Source of the DNA: Cokeromyces recurvatus
Taxonomy: Eukaryota; Mucoromycota; Mucoromycetes; Mucorales; Mucoraceae
DNA: 64,000 nucleotides
Reading direction: 5' to 3'
NCBI RefSeq assembly: GCF_025118155.1
Contig: NW_026251390.1
Coordinates: 682,001 to 746,000 of the forward strand
Position numbers and translations under genes: made by a program. The notes beneath the pieces were generated by a model. The model worked only from the letters and a program-made list of their open reading frames with translations, made no database searches and was not told the DNA's origin. Positions 1 to 11,006 of the stretch are shown here, one piece after another; the stretch's first letter is position 1; each line of letters begins with the position of its first letter.

Positions 1-438
1 CTTTAACATCCAAACTATAGTTAAAGTGAGTATATTAACACCCAGATTCTGGTTTTTACCTACATCTTTACCACATATCCTTGAATTATTATTACAGTAA
101 ATATGAGTAAATATATTTACAAACATGACAATAACTCCCCCCTTTTTTTTATTATTTATTATTACAGGTATATTTCATCATTTACTCTTGCTTTATCTAT
201 GTTAAATATTTTACCTGCTTTTAAGCTAGACGGTGAATTCGCTTTAGAACAGTTTCTTATTCTCTTATTACAACCTAAAGATCCAAGCCAAATAGCAACG
301 CATACACATGAAACTCATCGATTTATTCGTAAAATTTATAATTTAATTGTTAAAATAACATCTGTTATCGTAGGTTTTGTGATTATTGGTAGTATAGTTG
401 TTGGTCTATTATTTTCTTCAACTATCACTAATTCATGA
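1..438 (+). CDS. Site-2 protease (S2P-type intramembrane metalloprotease), C-terminal part
   Basis: The gene is cut by the left edge; only the last two exons are seen. Exon 1-96 reads in frame and ends in LELLLQ; a GTAAAT...CAG intron follows (97-167) and exon 168-438 ends in TGA. The joined peptide carries the motif LNILPAFKLDGEFAL, the third S2P-family motif (N-x-x-P-x-x-x-LDG), whose Asp helps bind the active-site zinc. A hydrophobic helix near the C-terminus (VIVGFVIIGSIVVGLLF) fits a multi-pass ER/Golgi membrane protease. In this family the enzyme releases membrane-bound transcription factors such as SREBP. The HExxH motif lies outside the window. The family call is firm; the substrate in this organism is unknown. 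Confidence 0.85.
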
Positions 439-1136
439 ATACAGCCTTTTTTCAAAATTATGTCATACTTTTAGATGTTAAAGCATCGTATTTTTTTTTT
501 TTATTTTTTTTTTATTTTTCGGAAAATTTTGTCACATTATCAATTATAATATTGAAGAAAATGATATTGCAATTTTGAAGAAAAATATGTTACATAATAA
601 AAATATACTTATTTTTTATCAACTCCTTAAAATACCAAACCTAGATATTTATATAAGCATAAATATTTTTAACTTCTGTCGTTTTAGACTTTGTGATAAC
701 GGTAATATATTTATTAACTACAGTAACATCTGAGAAAGATAGGCTTAAAAAAAAAAAAAGACTTGGAAATGAGTGCAGACTAGACAAATCATAAATTACC
801 ACTACATAGTAGTCAAACTACTACCGAAATAAGTATATGTTCCTGTTTATTTCAGCTTTAATTACAACAATAAATATTATTAATACATGAACATAGTCTA
901 GCCGTCATATCTAAATATATTATACAGACATAGGCAACACTATATGTAGATAGCTTTCTTTAAATAATATTAAAACTAACCATTACTAGTTGTTTACATG
1001 TATAATACCAGATCAAACCATATAAAAACAAATACTATCAGAACAGTATTTGATAGGATCAGGTTGTATTTGAGCATTTTTAAATTAATAAAGATGAATA
1101 GAATTCATACATTTATTCATTATATTCGATAGATAT
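439..1136. other. Intergenic, no gene seen
   Basis: AT-rich sequence with short A and T runs. No reading frame with recognisable content was found on either strand. Confidence 0.5.
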
Positions 1137-1361
1137 TATGTGTCAGGAATTGAGCTTCAATTCATATTCTTACTTATTTCCATGAAGCTCATCTTAAATA
1201 GTAATAGTAATAATATACATATTGAATAATAAAATGAAAAGAGAAGTTTGAATTAATTGTTTAATTATCTTTAAAATAGTCAGTATTTCTGATTAATTAT
1301 CTATAGTCTTCTTCTTTATCTGTTTTTTTTAATGTATCTTTATTGCTAAGGATATATCAGT
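1137..1361 (+). repeat. Degenerate interspersed repeat, copy 1
   Basis: Three blocks here recur in the same order and spacing at 8659-8885. TATGTGTCAGGAATTGAGC (1137) pairs with TATATGTCAGGAGCTAAGC (8659). An ATCTTTAAAATAGTCAGTATTT block (1267) matches 8790. A 24-base block ending GGATATATCAGT (1338-1361) matches 8862-8885 at 23 of 24 positions. The offsets agree to one base (130/131 and 71/72). No coding potential or terminal structure is apparent, so the class is unknown. Confidence 0.6.
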
Positions 1362-1639
1362 CAGAATATTATTGATCATACTATATGAATGTTAAAAAAA
1401 AAATTGGAATCATGGTGGAGGAGTAGCTGTTGATTTAGAGGCTAAGCCTTTTAAGCGCCAAAAAGAAGATGATATATAAATTTTTTTTTTCTTTTTCTTT
1501 TTGGAACGATACAGGCTGATGGTGTTGGGAGTAACTGTCATAAAAAAAAAGAACAGATAAGTAAGGCAGATACTCATCCAAATATACGTATCAAGTAGAA
1601 TAAATCCAGTATGTGCATAAGTTGTATGTGGAATAATAA

Positions 1640-2495
1640 TAACAAATCACTGTTAGATATGCGATAATTGATCCAAAAAAAGACGAGACATACTTTACTG
1701 TTAATATACCAATAAAATATTGGTATACAAAGTCTCATCAAAATTAATTTTAAGAAAGAAAAGAATTTCACAAGAGATAAAACCTCAAAGTATTAACGAC
1801 GCTGAAAGGACTCTTTTGCATTCTAATACATTGAATCTTCAACAATTCGAAGATTTTTCTACAGAAAATGAATCAAAGGTTTTTAATGATTTACAAAATC
1901 ATTACGTTGAAACCACTGCTAATCATGACAATACTAACAAGCTACATTGGAAGCTAAAACTATCTGCGTACATTAATAAGCAATCATATGAACAAGCATT
2001 GATAAAAAAAAACCCCCACCAAGACATGCTTTTCGTCAAGACGTAGTGTTTATAATAGGTAAATGATCTACCTCAAACATTGTATACCACGAACCAATAT
2101 GGGGCATTGGCTTTAGAAGGCTACTGAAAAGGTACAGTTTTCTGGTATATTTAATTGATGAATTTAATACAAGTAACTGCCAAAGCTTAGGTCTTGAGAC
2201 ATTTTGAAGAATTAAAAACCAGGACCCACATAGAAGACAAGACACCTTCTCAAATCACCAGATATGGCATTTTAAGGTAATGTTATTATTTTCAAAACTT
2301 GTAGGTTATACATTTTAATTGATTCGTATTGATTTTATTTAAATAAGTGCACAGACCAAATATGTAGAAAAGGCTTCTCTTGACTAATACAGATTCGGAT
2401 ATTGTCCTTAAAATCGATATCTTGCAGCTTACTTGAATATACTTGCTATTGTTCGGTCTTTGCGAGTAAATAGTAGTATCCCAGAACGATTTTAA
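1640..2495 (+). pseudogene. Decayed Fanzor/TnpB-like RuvC nuclease (relic 1)
   Basis: Remnants of a eukaryotic TnpB homologue occur in the right order but in shifting frames. A RuvC-I remnant AIIDPKKDET has its Asp codon at 1669-1671. A 108-codon open stretch (1720-2046) contains LHWKLKLSAYINKQSYEQAL. Next come VVFIIGKW, EPIWGIGFRRLLKRYSF and the RuvC-II-type VYLIDEFNTSN (GAT GAA at about 2157-2162). A degraded ribbon region then leads to NRYLAAYLNILAIVRSLR and IPERF-stop (2412-2495). The RuvC-III motif in this family is WNRD-L-A-A; here the catalytic Asp codon GAT has become TAT (Tyr). Frameshifts and this change show that it is dead. The N-terminus is not identified; a peptide HGGGVAVDLEAKPFKRQ near 1411 may belong to it. 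The family call rests on motif recognition. Confidence 0.7.
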
Positions 2496-3037
2496 CGTAC
2501 TTTAGTTTTCCCAGCGACCAAGAATACAAAAAAGCTTAGAAATTGAAAATTCTTGATTACAGTAAAATATTTCAGTCTAGTTATTGCTAGATTTAACCTA
2601 GGTACATAATATATACTTTTTTTTTTGACATTTAAGCAAAATCATCTTATCTATCATGAAATAGAGTAGGCTTTGTATTTACTTATTTAAAAAAAAATTT
2701 ATTTTACTCTTGAATTTCTTCATTTCATAATATTGTCACTAATTTAATTTTTTTTTTTTTTTGTTTATGTGACATAATTTCCTCAATAGTTGAACATCTA
2801 AAAATATGACATAATTTTGCAAAAAAGGTATTTTAGTAAAATATTCGTGTATACCATATACACACCCCGTAATTACAGATGTTTTATTGAAATTACAAAT
2901 GAGGTGCGTCCATGTGTATGGCTCGGTTCAGATTTTAATTATAACAACTTTATTGTATCATATATTAGTATACTCTTTTTATTATTATTTTTACGTGTAA
3001 AACATCTTATTTAGATTTTATATTATAACCTTTGCAA
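2496..3037. other. Intergenic, no gene seen
   Basis: AT-rich stretch between the Fanzor-like relic and ERD2. It presumably holds the ERD2 promoter, but no defined element can be pointed to. Confidence 0.5.
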
Positions 3038-3950
3038 ATGAATATATTTCGATTGGCTGCTGATTTAACTCATTTAGCTTCTATCTTTATTTTACTTCAT
3101 AAAATTAAACAAAGCCGTTCTTGCGTCGGTAGGTTAACAAATTTACATCATACATTTATAAGGATGAGTTAATAACTTATAATAATAGGCATTTCACTTA
3201 AATCACAAATTTTACTCTGTGTTGTATTCTTGACGCGATATGTTGATGTTTTTTATCATTTCTATTCTGTTTATAACACTAGTATGAAGATTTTCTTCAT
3301 TGCATCTTCCATCTATGTAATCTATTTGATGAAAGTCAAATTTAAAGCAACTTATGATCCCAATCTCGATACTTTCCGTATGGAGTATTTGATTTTATTT
3401 GCTGGTGTTTTATCTGTTCTCCTTTGTTATGAATATAGTGTTGTAGAAGTAAAGACGTCTACCTTACATATAAAGAAGAAAAAGATATTGATTGCCCTTT
3501 TTTTTCTTTTTCTTATTATTATCATAGATTCTTTGGTCATTCTCCATCTGGTTAGAATCAGTAGCTATTTTACCACAATTATTTATGTTGCAACGTACAG
3601 GTGAAGCAGAGACGATCACAACACATTATATTTTTGCTTTAGGGGCTTATCGTACACTTTATTTGTTTAATTGGATTTATCGTTATTATTTTGAAGCTAA
3701 TTATACCGTGGATTGGATTGCTTCTTTGGCCGGGTTACTACAAACTGCGTTATATAGTGATTTCTTTTACATTTATTATGTCAAGTAAGTTATAAGTATG
3801 TATTAACCAGCTTTTTATTAAAACTGTATAATACGTGTTTTAAATAGGGTTGTCAAGGGACAAAAGTTTGAATTACCGAAGTAAGTGATTCTAATTATTT
3901 ATTTGTGATTGCTTAGTTACTAATTATATTATTTATTTAGGGTCGCTTAA
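3038..3950 (+). CDS. erd2: ER lumen protein retention receptor (HDEL/KDEL receptor)
   Basis: Five exons (3038-3128, 3189-3448, 3528-3784, 3848-3880, 3941-3950) join in frame to 216 residues, the usual length of this family. The product starts [20 protein letters not shown], followed by [27 protein letters not shown] and a later [20 protein letters not shown], all conserved ERD2 landmarks. Seven hydrophobic segments are visible. The protein recycles soluble ER residents from the Golgi by binding their C-terminal HDEL/KDEL and entering COPI vesicles. The C-terminus ...[12 protein letters not shown] is basic, as is usual for COPI contact. The last coding exon is only 10 bases (GGTCGCTTAA), and all four introns follow GT...AG. 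The start is the ATG giving the conserved N-terminus. Confidence 0.93.
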
Positions 3951-4688
3951 TAAATTCCCTTTACAATAAAGATAGTTCGGCATAATCGTTTACAAAAAAA
4001 AAAAAAAAAAAAAAAAAAAATTGTTTGTGCTTGTAATAGAAACCTTTTTATAAGTAAATAGATAAACTCATCTTCTTATTTACATGCTTGCTTAAACAGG
4101 GGTCTTCCTTCCTTTTTATAATGATTTCTTTTCTTTTTTTTTTTTTTTGTTCTTTTTTTGTTCTTTTTTTGTTCTTTTTTTGTTCTTTTTTTGTTCTTTT
4201 TTTGTTCTTTTTTTTCCTTTTTTTATTTTTTTTTTTCAGCATGAATTTTGAATATTTAAAAATTATGATACACAAAAAAAATCATATAAAATAAAAAAAT
4301 AAAAAGGATGAAATTCACCTTCCCTTTCCTTTCTTATATCTTTACTATGCATGCGCCTTTATTTAATAAGGATAAAAAATATACTAAAATTTAAAAACAT
4401 AAAATAAAAAGGCAAAATCTATTTTTTTTTTCTTATTCGTCTTTTTGTATGCATTCAAACTGAAGTTGAATTCCCTCTTTTTTTTTTGGTTAAAAAAAAA
4501 AAAATTATAATAATAATATACAGACATTTTCCGCTTTTATTTTTTCATTTTTTCTTCTTCTTTTTTTTTCCTCTTCTTTTGTATATTTATTTTATTTTAC
4601 TTTATTTCTTTTTTTTTATACATCACAATAATTTCATATATAATCAAACATCATAATATAGATCTTTTTTAAATAAATAATAAAAAAA
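3951..4688. other. Intergenic, T-rich, with an 11-base minisatellite
   Basis: Contains an A run (about 3992-4020), a pyrimidine-rich stretch and the minisatellite listed separately. The T-rich tract just 5' of 4689 is presumably the 5' leader of the PKA regulatory gene. Confidence 0.5.
4149..4214 (+). repeat. 11-base minisatellite (GTTCTTTTTTT)x6
   Basis: Six perfect head-to-tail units starting at 4149, 4160, 4171, 4182, 4193 and 4204. They create spurious Phe/Leu-rich and Lys-rich open frames on the two strands. Confidence 0.9.
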
Positions 4689-6078
4689 ATGTCACAACAA
4701 GATATTCACCCTTTTCAAAAAGTGGAAAATGAAGAATACAACAAGTTAATAAGAGAACTCAACAAACAAGTCATGGAACATCAACCAGAAGACCTTTTGC
4801 AGTTCTGTACCACCTTTTTCTTGAAAAAGCTAGAAGAAGAACGCGCTGAATCACGTCAATATGAACAACATCCACTTGGTAAATAAATAACGACTAGTTT
4901 CTTTTTTTTTTTAATTTTTAATTTTAATTTTTTCCTAATATGCTATATTCACTTTTCTCTTTTATATATGTATATACATATATATATATATATAGCTCTC
5001 AATAATCAACCACAAAGCCTAGGACCAGATTTTAATCCTAGTTCACATGTAGATGAGGATATGCATGATGAAGAAAGAGACACAATATCAGATGAAATGC
5101 CTTCCTTAGCTATTCCTCCTCCAAGTAGTAGAGGTCGTCGTACATCTGTTAGTGCTGAATCAATGCAACCCTCTCACAAGCCAGATGATTTTATCAAAAT
5201 TGTAATTCCTAAAACGGATGAACAACGTGCCCGTATTCGTACTGCTATCGGTAATAACTTTTTGTTCAAAAATCTCGATGAAGAACAATATTTAGACGTT
5301 GTAAATGCAATGGCAGAAAAGCAATTTAAAGAAGGAGCTCATGTGATTGAACAAGGTGCTGTAGGTGATTATTTCTATATTGTTGAATCCGGTAGCCTTG
5401 ATTGTTTCATTCATGATAAAAAAGTGACTTCTTATGGTCCTGGTGGAAGCTTTGGTGAATTAGCTTTGATGTATAACGCGCCACGTGCTGCTTCCATTAT
5501 TGCTGTATCTGATTGTGTTTTATATGCTCTTGATCGTGTTACATTTCGTTCAATCTTAATGGAAAATACAGCTCGTAAGAGACGTATGTATGAACGTTTC
5601 TTAGAAGAAGTACCTATCTTTAAATCACTTGAAGTTTATGAACGACATAAGATTGCTGATGCTTTAGAATCTGTTCAATTTCAAGATAAGGAAGTTGTTA
5701 TTAAAGAAGGTGATGCAGGTGATAACTTTTATTTGATTGAATCAGGGGAAGCCATCTTTTATAAACTTTTACCTGATGGTACTCAACAAGAAGTTATGAT
5801 TGGTAAAAAGGAGATTATTTTGGAGGTAATATTTTTTACTATATATATAAACTAAGGGCTATATATTAAATGCATATACATATATATATTTTTTCTTTGT
5901 TTTAGAACTTGCACTCTTAAATGATGAACCTCGTGCAGCTACAGTTATTGCTAAAGGAAAATTGAAATGTGCTACACTTGGTAAAAAAGCATTTACAAGA
6001 CTATTAGGTCCTGTTATGGATATTTTAAAGCGTAATTCCGAAAACTATCATGCTGTACTTCGACAAGTCAATCAGTAA
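4689..6078 (+). CDS. cAMP-dependent protein kinase regulatory subunit
   Basis: Exons 4689-4878, 4996-5825 and 5906-6078. Residues 15-45 form the RIIa dimerisation/docking helix pair ([20 protein letters not shown]). The inhibitor site [10 protein letters not shown] has a phosphorylatable Ser, as in type II/Bcy1 subunits. Two cyclic-nucleotide-binding domains follow; CNB-A has [16 protein letters not shown] and CNB-B has [13 protein letters not shown], each with the Glu/Arg pair that binds cAMP. The protein holds the PKA catalytic subunit inactive until cAMP binds. With the conserved donor at 5826 the exons sum to 1193 bases, one short of a frame: the A run at 5805-5809 has five A where KKGDYFGE needs six. 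A donor at 5803 would restore frame (389 residues) but drop part of the CNB-B loop. The start is the only ATG before the RIIa region. Confidence 0.9.
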
Positions 6079-6600
6079 TAATTTGCTTTTTTTTTTTTTT
6101 TTTTCTTTTTTTTTTTCTTTATGCCTAGTATAATAATTATTAAATTAGCGCGTAATATATTTATATAAATGTTTATTGGCTTTTTAATAAGAATATTTTT
6201 TACTATACATACAATAGTCATGTTTATTCTTAAAAGAAAAAAAAAAAAGATAAATTGGCATGTTACTGTTTATACCTCCTTCTCATGAAATGTTACATGA
6301 TATTTAATTTCTTACGTGCTCCAAAGTACAAGTATTTTATGATATATCGCCTCACAATTACTATAAATCAAGCTTTTGATACTTATCTGTAGTAAATTAA
6401 ACGTCTTTAATATTGTGTCACTGTGCAGCTGCTTTATTCCTATTTTCTTTCTTTCTCTTCTGTTTAGATAAGAAAAATTTAGAAAATACACTAAAATTTC
6501 CTGGGTCGGAGCAAAAAGAATCTAACTTGAGGGGAGGGGAGACTGAAAAAAAAAAAAAAGAGATACAAAATATAAAACTATATCATTGGTTAACTAGAGA
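6079..6600. other. Intergenic, no gene seen
   Basis: Begins with the T-rich 3' flank of the PKA regulatory gene; nothing recognisable up to the transposase remnant. Confidence 0.5.
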
Positions 6601-7660
6601 AAGGAACCAAAGATCTAAAATTTGTTACCGTATTCCCAGCTCTCAATAAGGTTTTGAATGTATTGATGTTTACGAATAGGAGCATTGTCCATAATCAGAT
6701 AATGACCTTTAAATTCCTCATGACGGTCCATTACATCCAAAACACTCTTGATAAAATTGAAGTAATGCTCAGAAACTATACCACTGTTACTGCTCACTTT
6801 TGAAGTGGATCCTCTTACTGCTTTTCTCTTTTTTTGATGGAGGCGGCACTTGTGGTCTTTGCTCTCGTTTTGGGTACTTTCTCAATCGCACGATTGCCTT
6901 CTTTGAACCAAGAGAAATTTCTTCTAAGATTGATATGAAAAGCAACTTCACCAATAAACACGCAGTGACTGGTGAAGTCCATATCTATTTCCACCCACTG
7001 ATAACGCTCTTCAATTTTTTTTTCAGTGCTGTTTCTCTCTACAGATTGTAAACGTGCTTACTTGAATGTAATTTTATATTTCTCCTTTACAAATTTGTTA
7101 AAGCCGCTTTTACTGATATCGAGTTTGCCAAACCTATCAGTCAATGCATTAAGCATATCATTTAATGTAACGGAGTCGAGTGTTTTCGTCTGTCCATTCA
7201 ATTATGAAGTCCTTATGCTCCTCAGTTAAGATTGGTGGTCTACCCACTGGTTTTCCGCTGCCCGTAGCTCTTTGAATGTACTCCTGAGGAGCTTTGTTGT
7301 TCTTGGCCAATCCAGCCCTGTGCTGTACTGTGCTGTGTTGTGGGAACATTAATATTAAGAGACATCGCAGCAGCACGAACGCTCATTCCTTTTCTCCTCG
7401 ACAAGATAAAAGAGCTTCTCTTTCTCGGTATCCTTATAGTGTTTATATGCTTTTGTTCCCTTATTCGTTTGCTTTTTGTCATTTGGTGGTGTTCCAGTTT
7501 TCGTTTTTTATTTCTTTCTTGGGAGGCTTCAACTCTGTATAACGATCGTAATCAGTTACGCTTTCGACTGGACACATCTCGTTATCAACCTTCATTTAAA
7601 ACTCTATCACTTTGTTTCCTTCAATGTCATGTTGATTTCCTAAACCGTCTTCATAAATAA
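6600..7660 (-). pseudogene. Decayed Tc1/mariner-type DDE transposase
   Basis: Read on the minus strand in several frames. An N-terminal helix-turn-helix region (SSFILSRRKGMSVRAAAMSL, about 7415) is followed by GKPVGRPPILTEEHKDF (about 7240). Then come SKSGFNKFVKEKYKITFK and ERNSTEKKIEERYQWVE, CVFIGEVAFHINLRRNF at the first catalytic block (about 6960), KVPKTRAKTTS, and HYLIMDNAPIRKHQYIQNLI at the second (about 6690). In this family the first block reads D-E-A-A-F; here the Asp codon is GGT (Gly). Several stops and frameshifts interrupt the frame. The sequence ends after WEYGNKF, so the YLPPYSPELNP block and the third acidic residue are missing. No terminal inverted repeats could be identified. 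It is a dead, 3'-truncated copy. Confidence 0.85.
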
Positions 7661-7732
7661 TGTTCATCTTCTTAAATGTTGTAAAGAAAGAGAGTTAAAT
7701 AAAAATATGCTAATCTTTTTCAATGATGTACG

Positions 7733-7772
<40 letters not shown>

Positions 7773-8658
7773 AATAATTTTTCCGTTTGATGTGTTCCCT
7801 CAAGATTCAATTAATTATACAACTAATAACTGTTCAGTGATTAAAAAATAATAAGCAAATCTGTAAAAGGTATACTGATAATTAGTGTGATATGTTTTTT
7901 TTCCCAATGAGGCAGACACACGCTGTTAAAAACACTGTTGAACTTGCTCAAAATTATGGAAATTCACTCAAAGACAGAGCATAAATGAGTTGCTGCATAT
8001 GAGATACCTATCGAGAAAAAAAAAACGATGCCTTTCACAAGTGAAAAAGAAAAATGGGAAAAGAGCATGTTAAATTCATAGTTAAGAGCTTTTTCTAGAA
8101 ACAGCTATTAGCTACAAACCCTGATTTAATATATATAGTTTATATTTGAAGAGTTTGAGGGTTTAAGTCAAAGCAAGCCTATATTTTACAAGTTTAGGAA
8201 AGAAATTTATAATCTTAGTTTTACAAGAATTCACTGTCTTATTATAAAGCTTAATGATGGAAACACTTTGATTAAAAGAAAGGGGTTGGGTGTTCAAATA
8301 TAGGAGTTCAAATGTTGAATATCTTAAAAAAAATTGTGTACCTTTTGATTTTTGAAAGTTATTTAAAACCTAACTTTTTATATCACATATAGACGCAAAA
8401 ATTTGTTCTGTCATAACGATTGAATACACTGTAATTTAAAGAAAAAAAAAAGGGGGGGAGGGTAATAGTTCATGTTTTCGAAAGAAGGTAAGCAAGAGAT
8501 ATTTCTATTCTAATAAGACATAGGTTTTATTAAGCGCATCAAGACGATTTAATTTGACTAAAGTTGTATAGTTAACTGATATCAAAAAGCTATAGATTTG
8601 AATATCTTTAAAGTAACAAGGATATATAAACATATACTGTATCACTGTATACATGTTG
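7661..8658. other. Intergenic, no gene seen; includes a 38-base T run
   Basis: A T homopolymer spans about 7734-7771. The rest is AT-rich and I recognise nothing in it. Confidence 0.5.
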
Positions 8659-8885
8659 TATATGTCAGGAGCTAAGCTATACTTAATTATTTTCATAGGG
8701 TTGTAACTCATCAAAGCACACCTTAAATAATGATATTTGAATTTATATATAAATGCTCTTTAATAATAAAAATGAAAGAATAGTTAACTATCTTTAAATA
8801 GTTAGTATTTGACAAATCACTTTGTCTTTTTTTTTTCTAACTTTTCTATTGTGCCTTTAACCTTTATTGCTGAGGATATATCAGT
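8659..8885 (+). repeat. Degenerate interspersed repeat, copy 2
   Basis: Collinear with 1137-1361; see that entry for the matched blocks. Same orientation, about 7.5 kb downstream. Confidence 0.6.
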
Positions 8886-9876
8886 TTTAGAAGTCAAATT
8901 ATTTTTATTAATGGCTTTTATTAAATTGACGAGTATTTATAAGAATTGTTAAAGAAATAGCCTGCGATAGGATGTGAAACAGAAAAGTAAAAGTGTTGGT
9001 GAACGACCGAATAAAATATGTTATAAATAACAAAGTGTTATATGTTTTGATATTATTCAATGAAGTAGATTAGAAGAGTTTTAAGAGAATCTAGTTTGAA
9101 TCTCTCGAGTAATAATTTTATGATGATCTACTTGTTTAACTAAGAAACATCAGCTTGTAACACGCATTTTCTTATATACTTTTCTATTAGATATGCATTT
9201 TCTACACCTCCGAATAAAGAGAGCTCTAGATTTTTCTGTACGATACGAAATAGTACAAAGAATATGTATATCTATATACTCAATGGTATATATCTCCATT
9301 GGCTACAATTAGCATTTATTCTATTGTTTCATTCCCTTTTATTCATTCAAAGAATAAATTGTCCACTGAGAAAAGATAATCTAATATCGCAGCTTACAGC
9401 AAATAAATATAATAACTCAAGAGATAAATCAATACTTTTTTATTTCAGACACTACTGTAGAGAAAAAAAAAGGTATATATATATACATATATGCAAACTA
9501 CACTCAGATATTTCTATATAGTATTACTTGTTAATGCCCTTTTATATACTCAAAGAATAGAGTCAATTATACTGAAGTCTATAAATAGACAAAATTTATA
9601 TAAGCAGCAACAGAGGGGGAAAAAGCTCCGTTTAAATAAATAAATAAATAAATAAAGGGGGAGAAAGGAGCTTGGCATTCAATATGTATGATGATCTATA
9701 TTTAAAGTGTAACAAAGGTAAACAGAGTCATATCGTTAAATCTTTCTAATAGAAAACAATAAGCCACAATAAATCACTGTGCCTATTAGAAACCTTTTGT
9801 TTATGTGAAAAAAAAATATAAATAGGGGAAGAAAAATAGTTTTTTTTTTGTTTTTCTTTTTCTTTTCCTTTGTGAA
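8886..9876. other. Intergenic, no gene seen
   Basis: AT-rich, with a short (AAAT)n tract near 9638-9655. No coding content recognised. Confidence 0.5.
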
Positions 9877-9995
9877 AGTGATATTCTGAGGATATTGGTC
9901 ACTATAAACAATAAATCGTCAGTGATATTCTCCGGATAATGGTCACTCTAAATAATAAATCCCCCCAGTGAAGTTATTTGGATGTATTGGTCACT
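9877..9995 (+). repeat. Three tandem near-palindromic units with AGTGA/TCACT arms
   Basis: Units at 9877-9903, 9921-9947 and 9967-9995, spaced 44 and 46 bases apart. Each begins AGTGA and ends TCACT. Units 1 and 2 differ at three of 27 positions, and the core of unit 1 (ATATTCTGAGGATAT) is itself nearly self-complementary. The spacers share TAAAYAATAAATC. Unit 3 is more diverged. Each unit could fold as a hairpin or serve as a dyad binding site. Confidence 0.7.
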
Positions 9996-11006
9996 TAAAA
10001 TATTCAATCCCGAGAGTATCTTTCATCTGGTGTTTTCACGTCTCTCGTTAAATAAAACTGTGAAAGGAAGCACATAATGATCAACCTCCACGATTGGTTG
10101 CTTCTGGAAACAGCAGTCTTTTTTATTATATAAAGAAGCTACTGGCTAATTGGATCATTACCCCTTTTTTATTATTAATTATAAATGAAAAAAAAACTTT
10201 TAGTAACGACTTGTAGAAGAAGATTCAATACTAACTAACTGAGCTTTGTAGTTGTTTATGTACTGTATTGATTATCATTTTTATAAGTTGGTGTAAATAC
10301 TAGCAAAAAGAGTGCAAACAGGATTGTTAAATTAGTAATATCAATAAAAAAAACCAGGTTTTGGCTGTAATATTTTAATTAAAAATAGTGGTATAGACCA
10401 TCGTGATAATAGGCATTTTGCACTATGAAGTTGTTATTAAAACAAAAGAATCAAACTCAATGACTGAGGGTTATATCAATTTACAAACAAAGCCTTTAAA
10501 AGGCATGATGGATAATTTTATCGTTAAAAAAATAAATAAAGGGATTAATTAAAAAGAGTATAGCATTCAGGGTGATATCTCTATTAAGATATGCATAAAC
10601 TTGTATAATAAATCAACGAGACTGAACAATATATTTTTACAAGGCACATAGTTGAAAATACAAATATTTATCTCGCTTCTGACTCCTCATGAATTCAAGG
10701 AAAGTCAAAAAAAAAAAAAGTGCAATATGTATATCTGTACGTAGTTAACTGTGATTAATCAATATATATACAACGATTATATAGTACAGTTATTCCTCTT
10801 GTTTTGCTAAACTTACAAAAATACAATATGCCCATGGTAACAAAAGATATATAAAGACGTTTGAACAATAATATAGTTTGCAAATTTGAACCTAGACCAT
10901 TAGTTAAAAGAACATAAAAGAATTTGACAGCAATGGGTCTAATAAATCGAACATTAACTTTATAAATACAAGCATTTTATATATACATATACATATATAC
11001 ACTTTT
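9996..11006. other. Intergenic, no gene seen
   Basis: AT-rich. No gene or repeat recognised. Confidence 0.5.

Noticed and set aside
1574..1771. Hydrophobic minus-strand open frame
   Set aside because: AT-rich chance frame opposite the RuvC-I remnant of Fanzor relic 1.
4048..4294. Lys-rich (-) and Phe-rich (+) open frames
   Set aside because: Both are read-through of the 11-base minisatellite and neighbouring T runs.
9877..9995. Possible CRISPR-like array
   Set aside because: Only three diverged units, spacers themselves similar, eukaryotic context and no cas genes.
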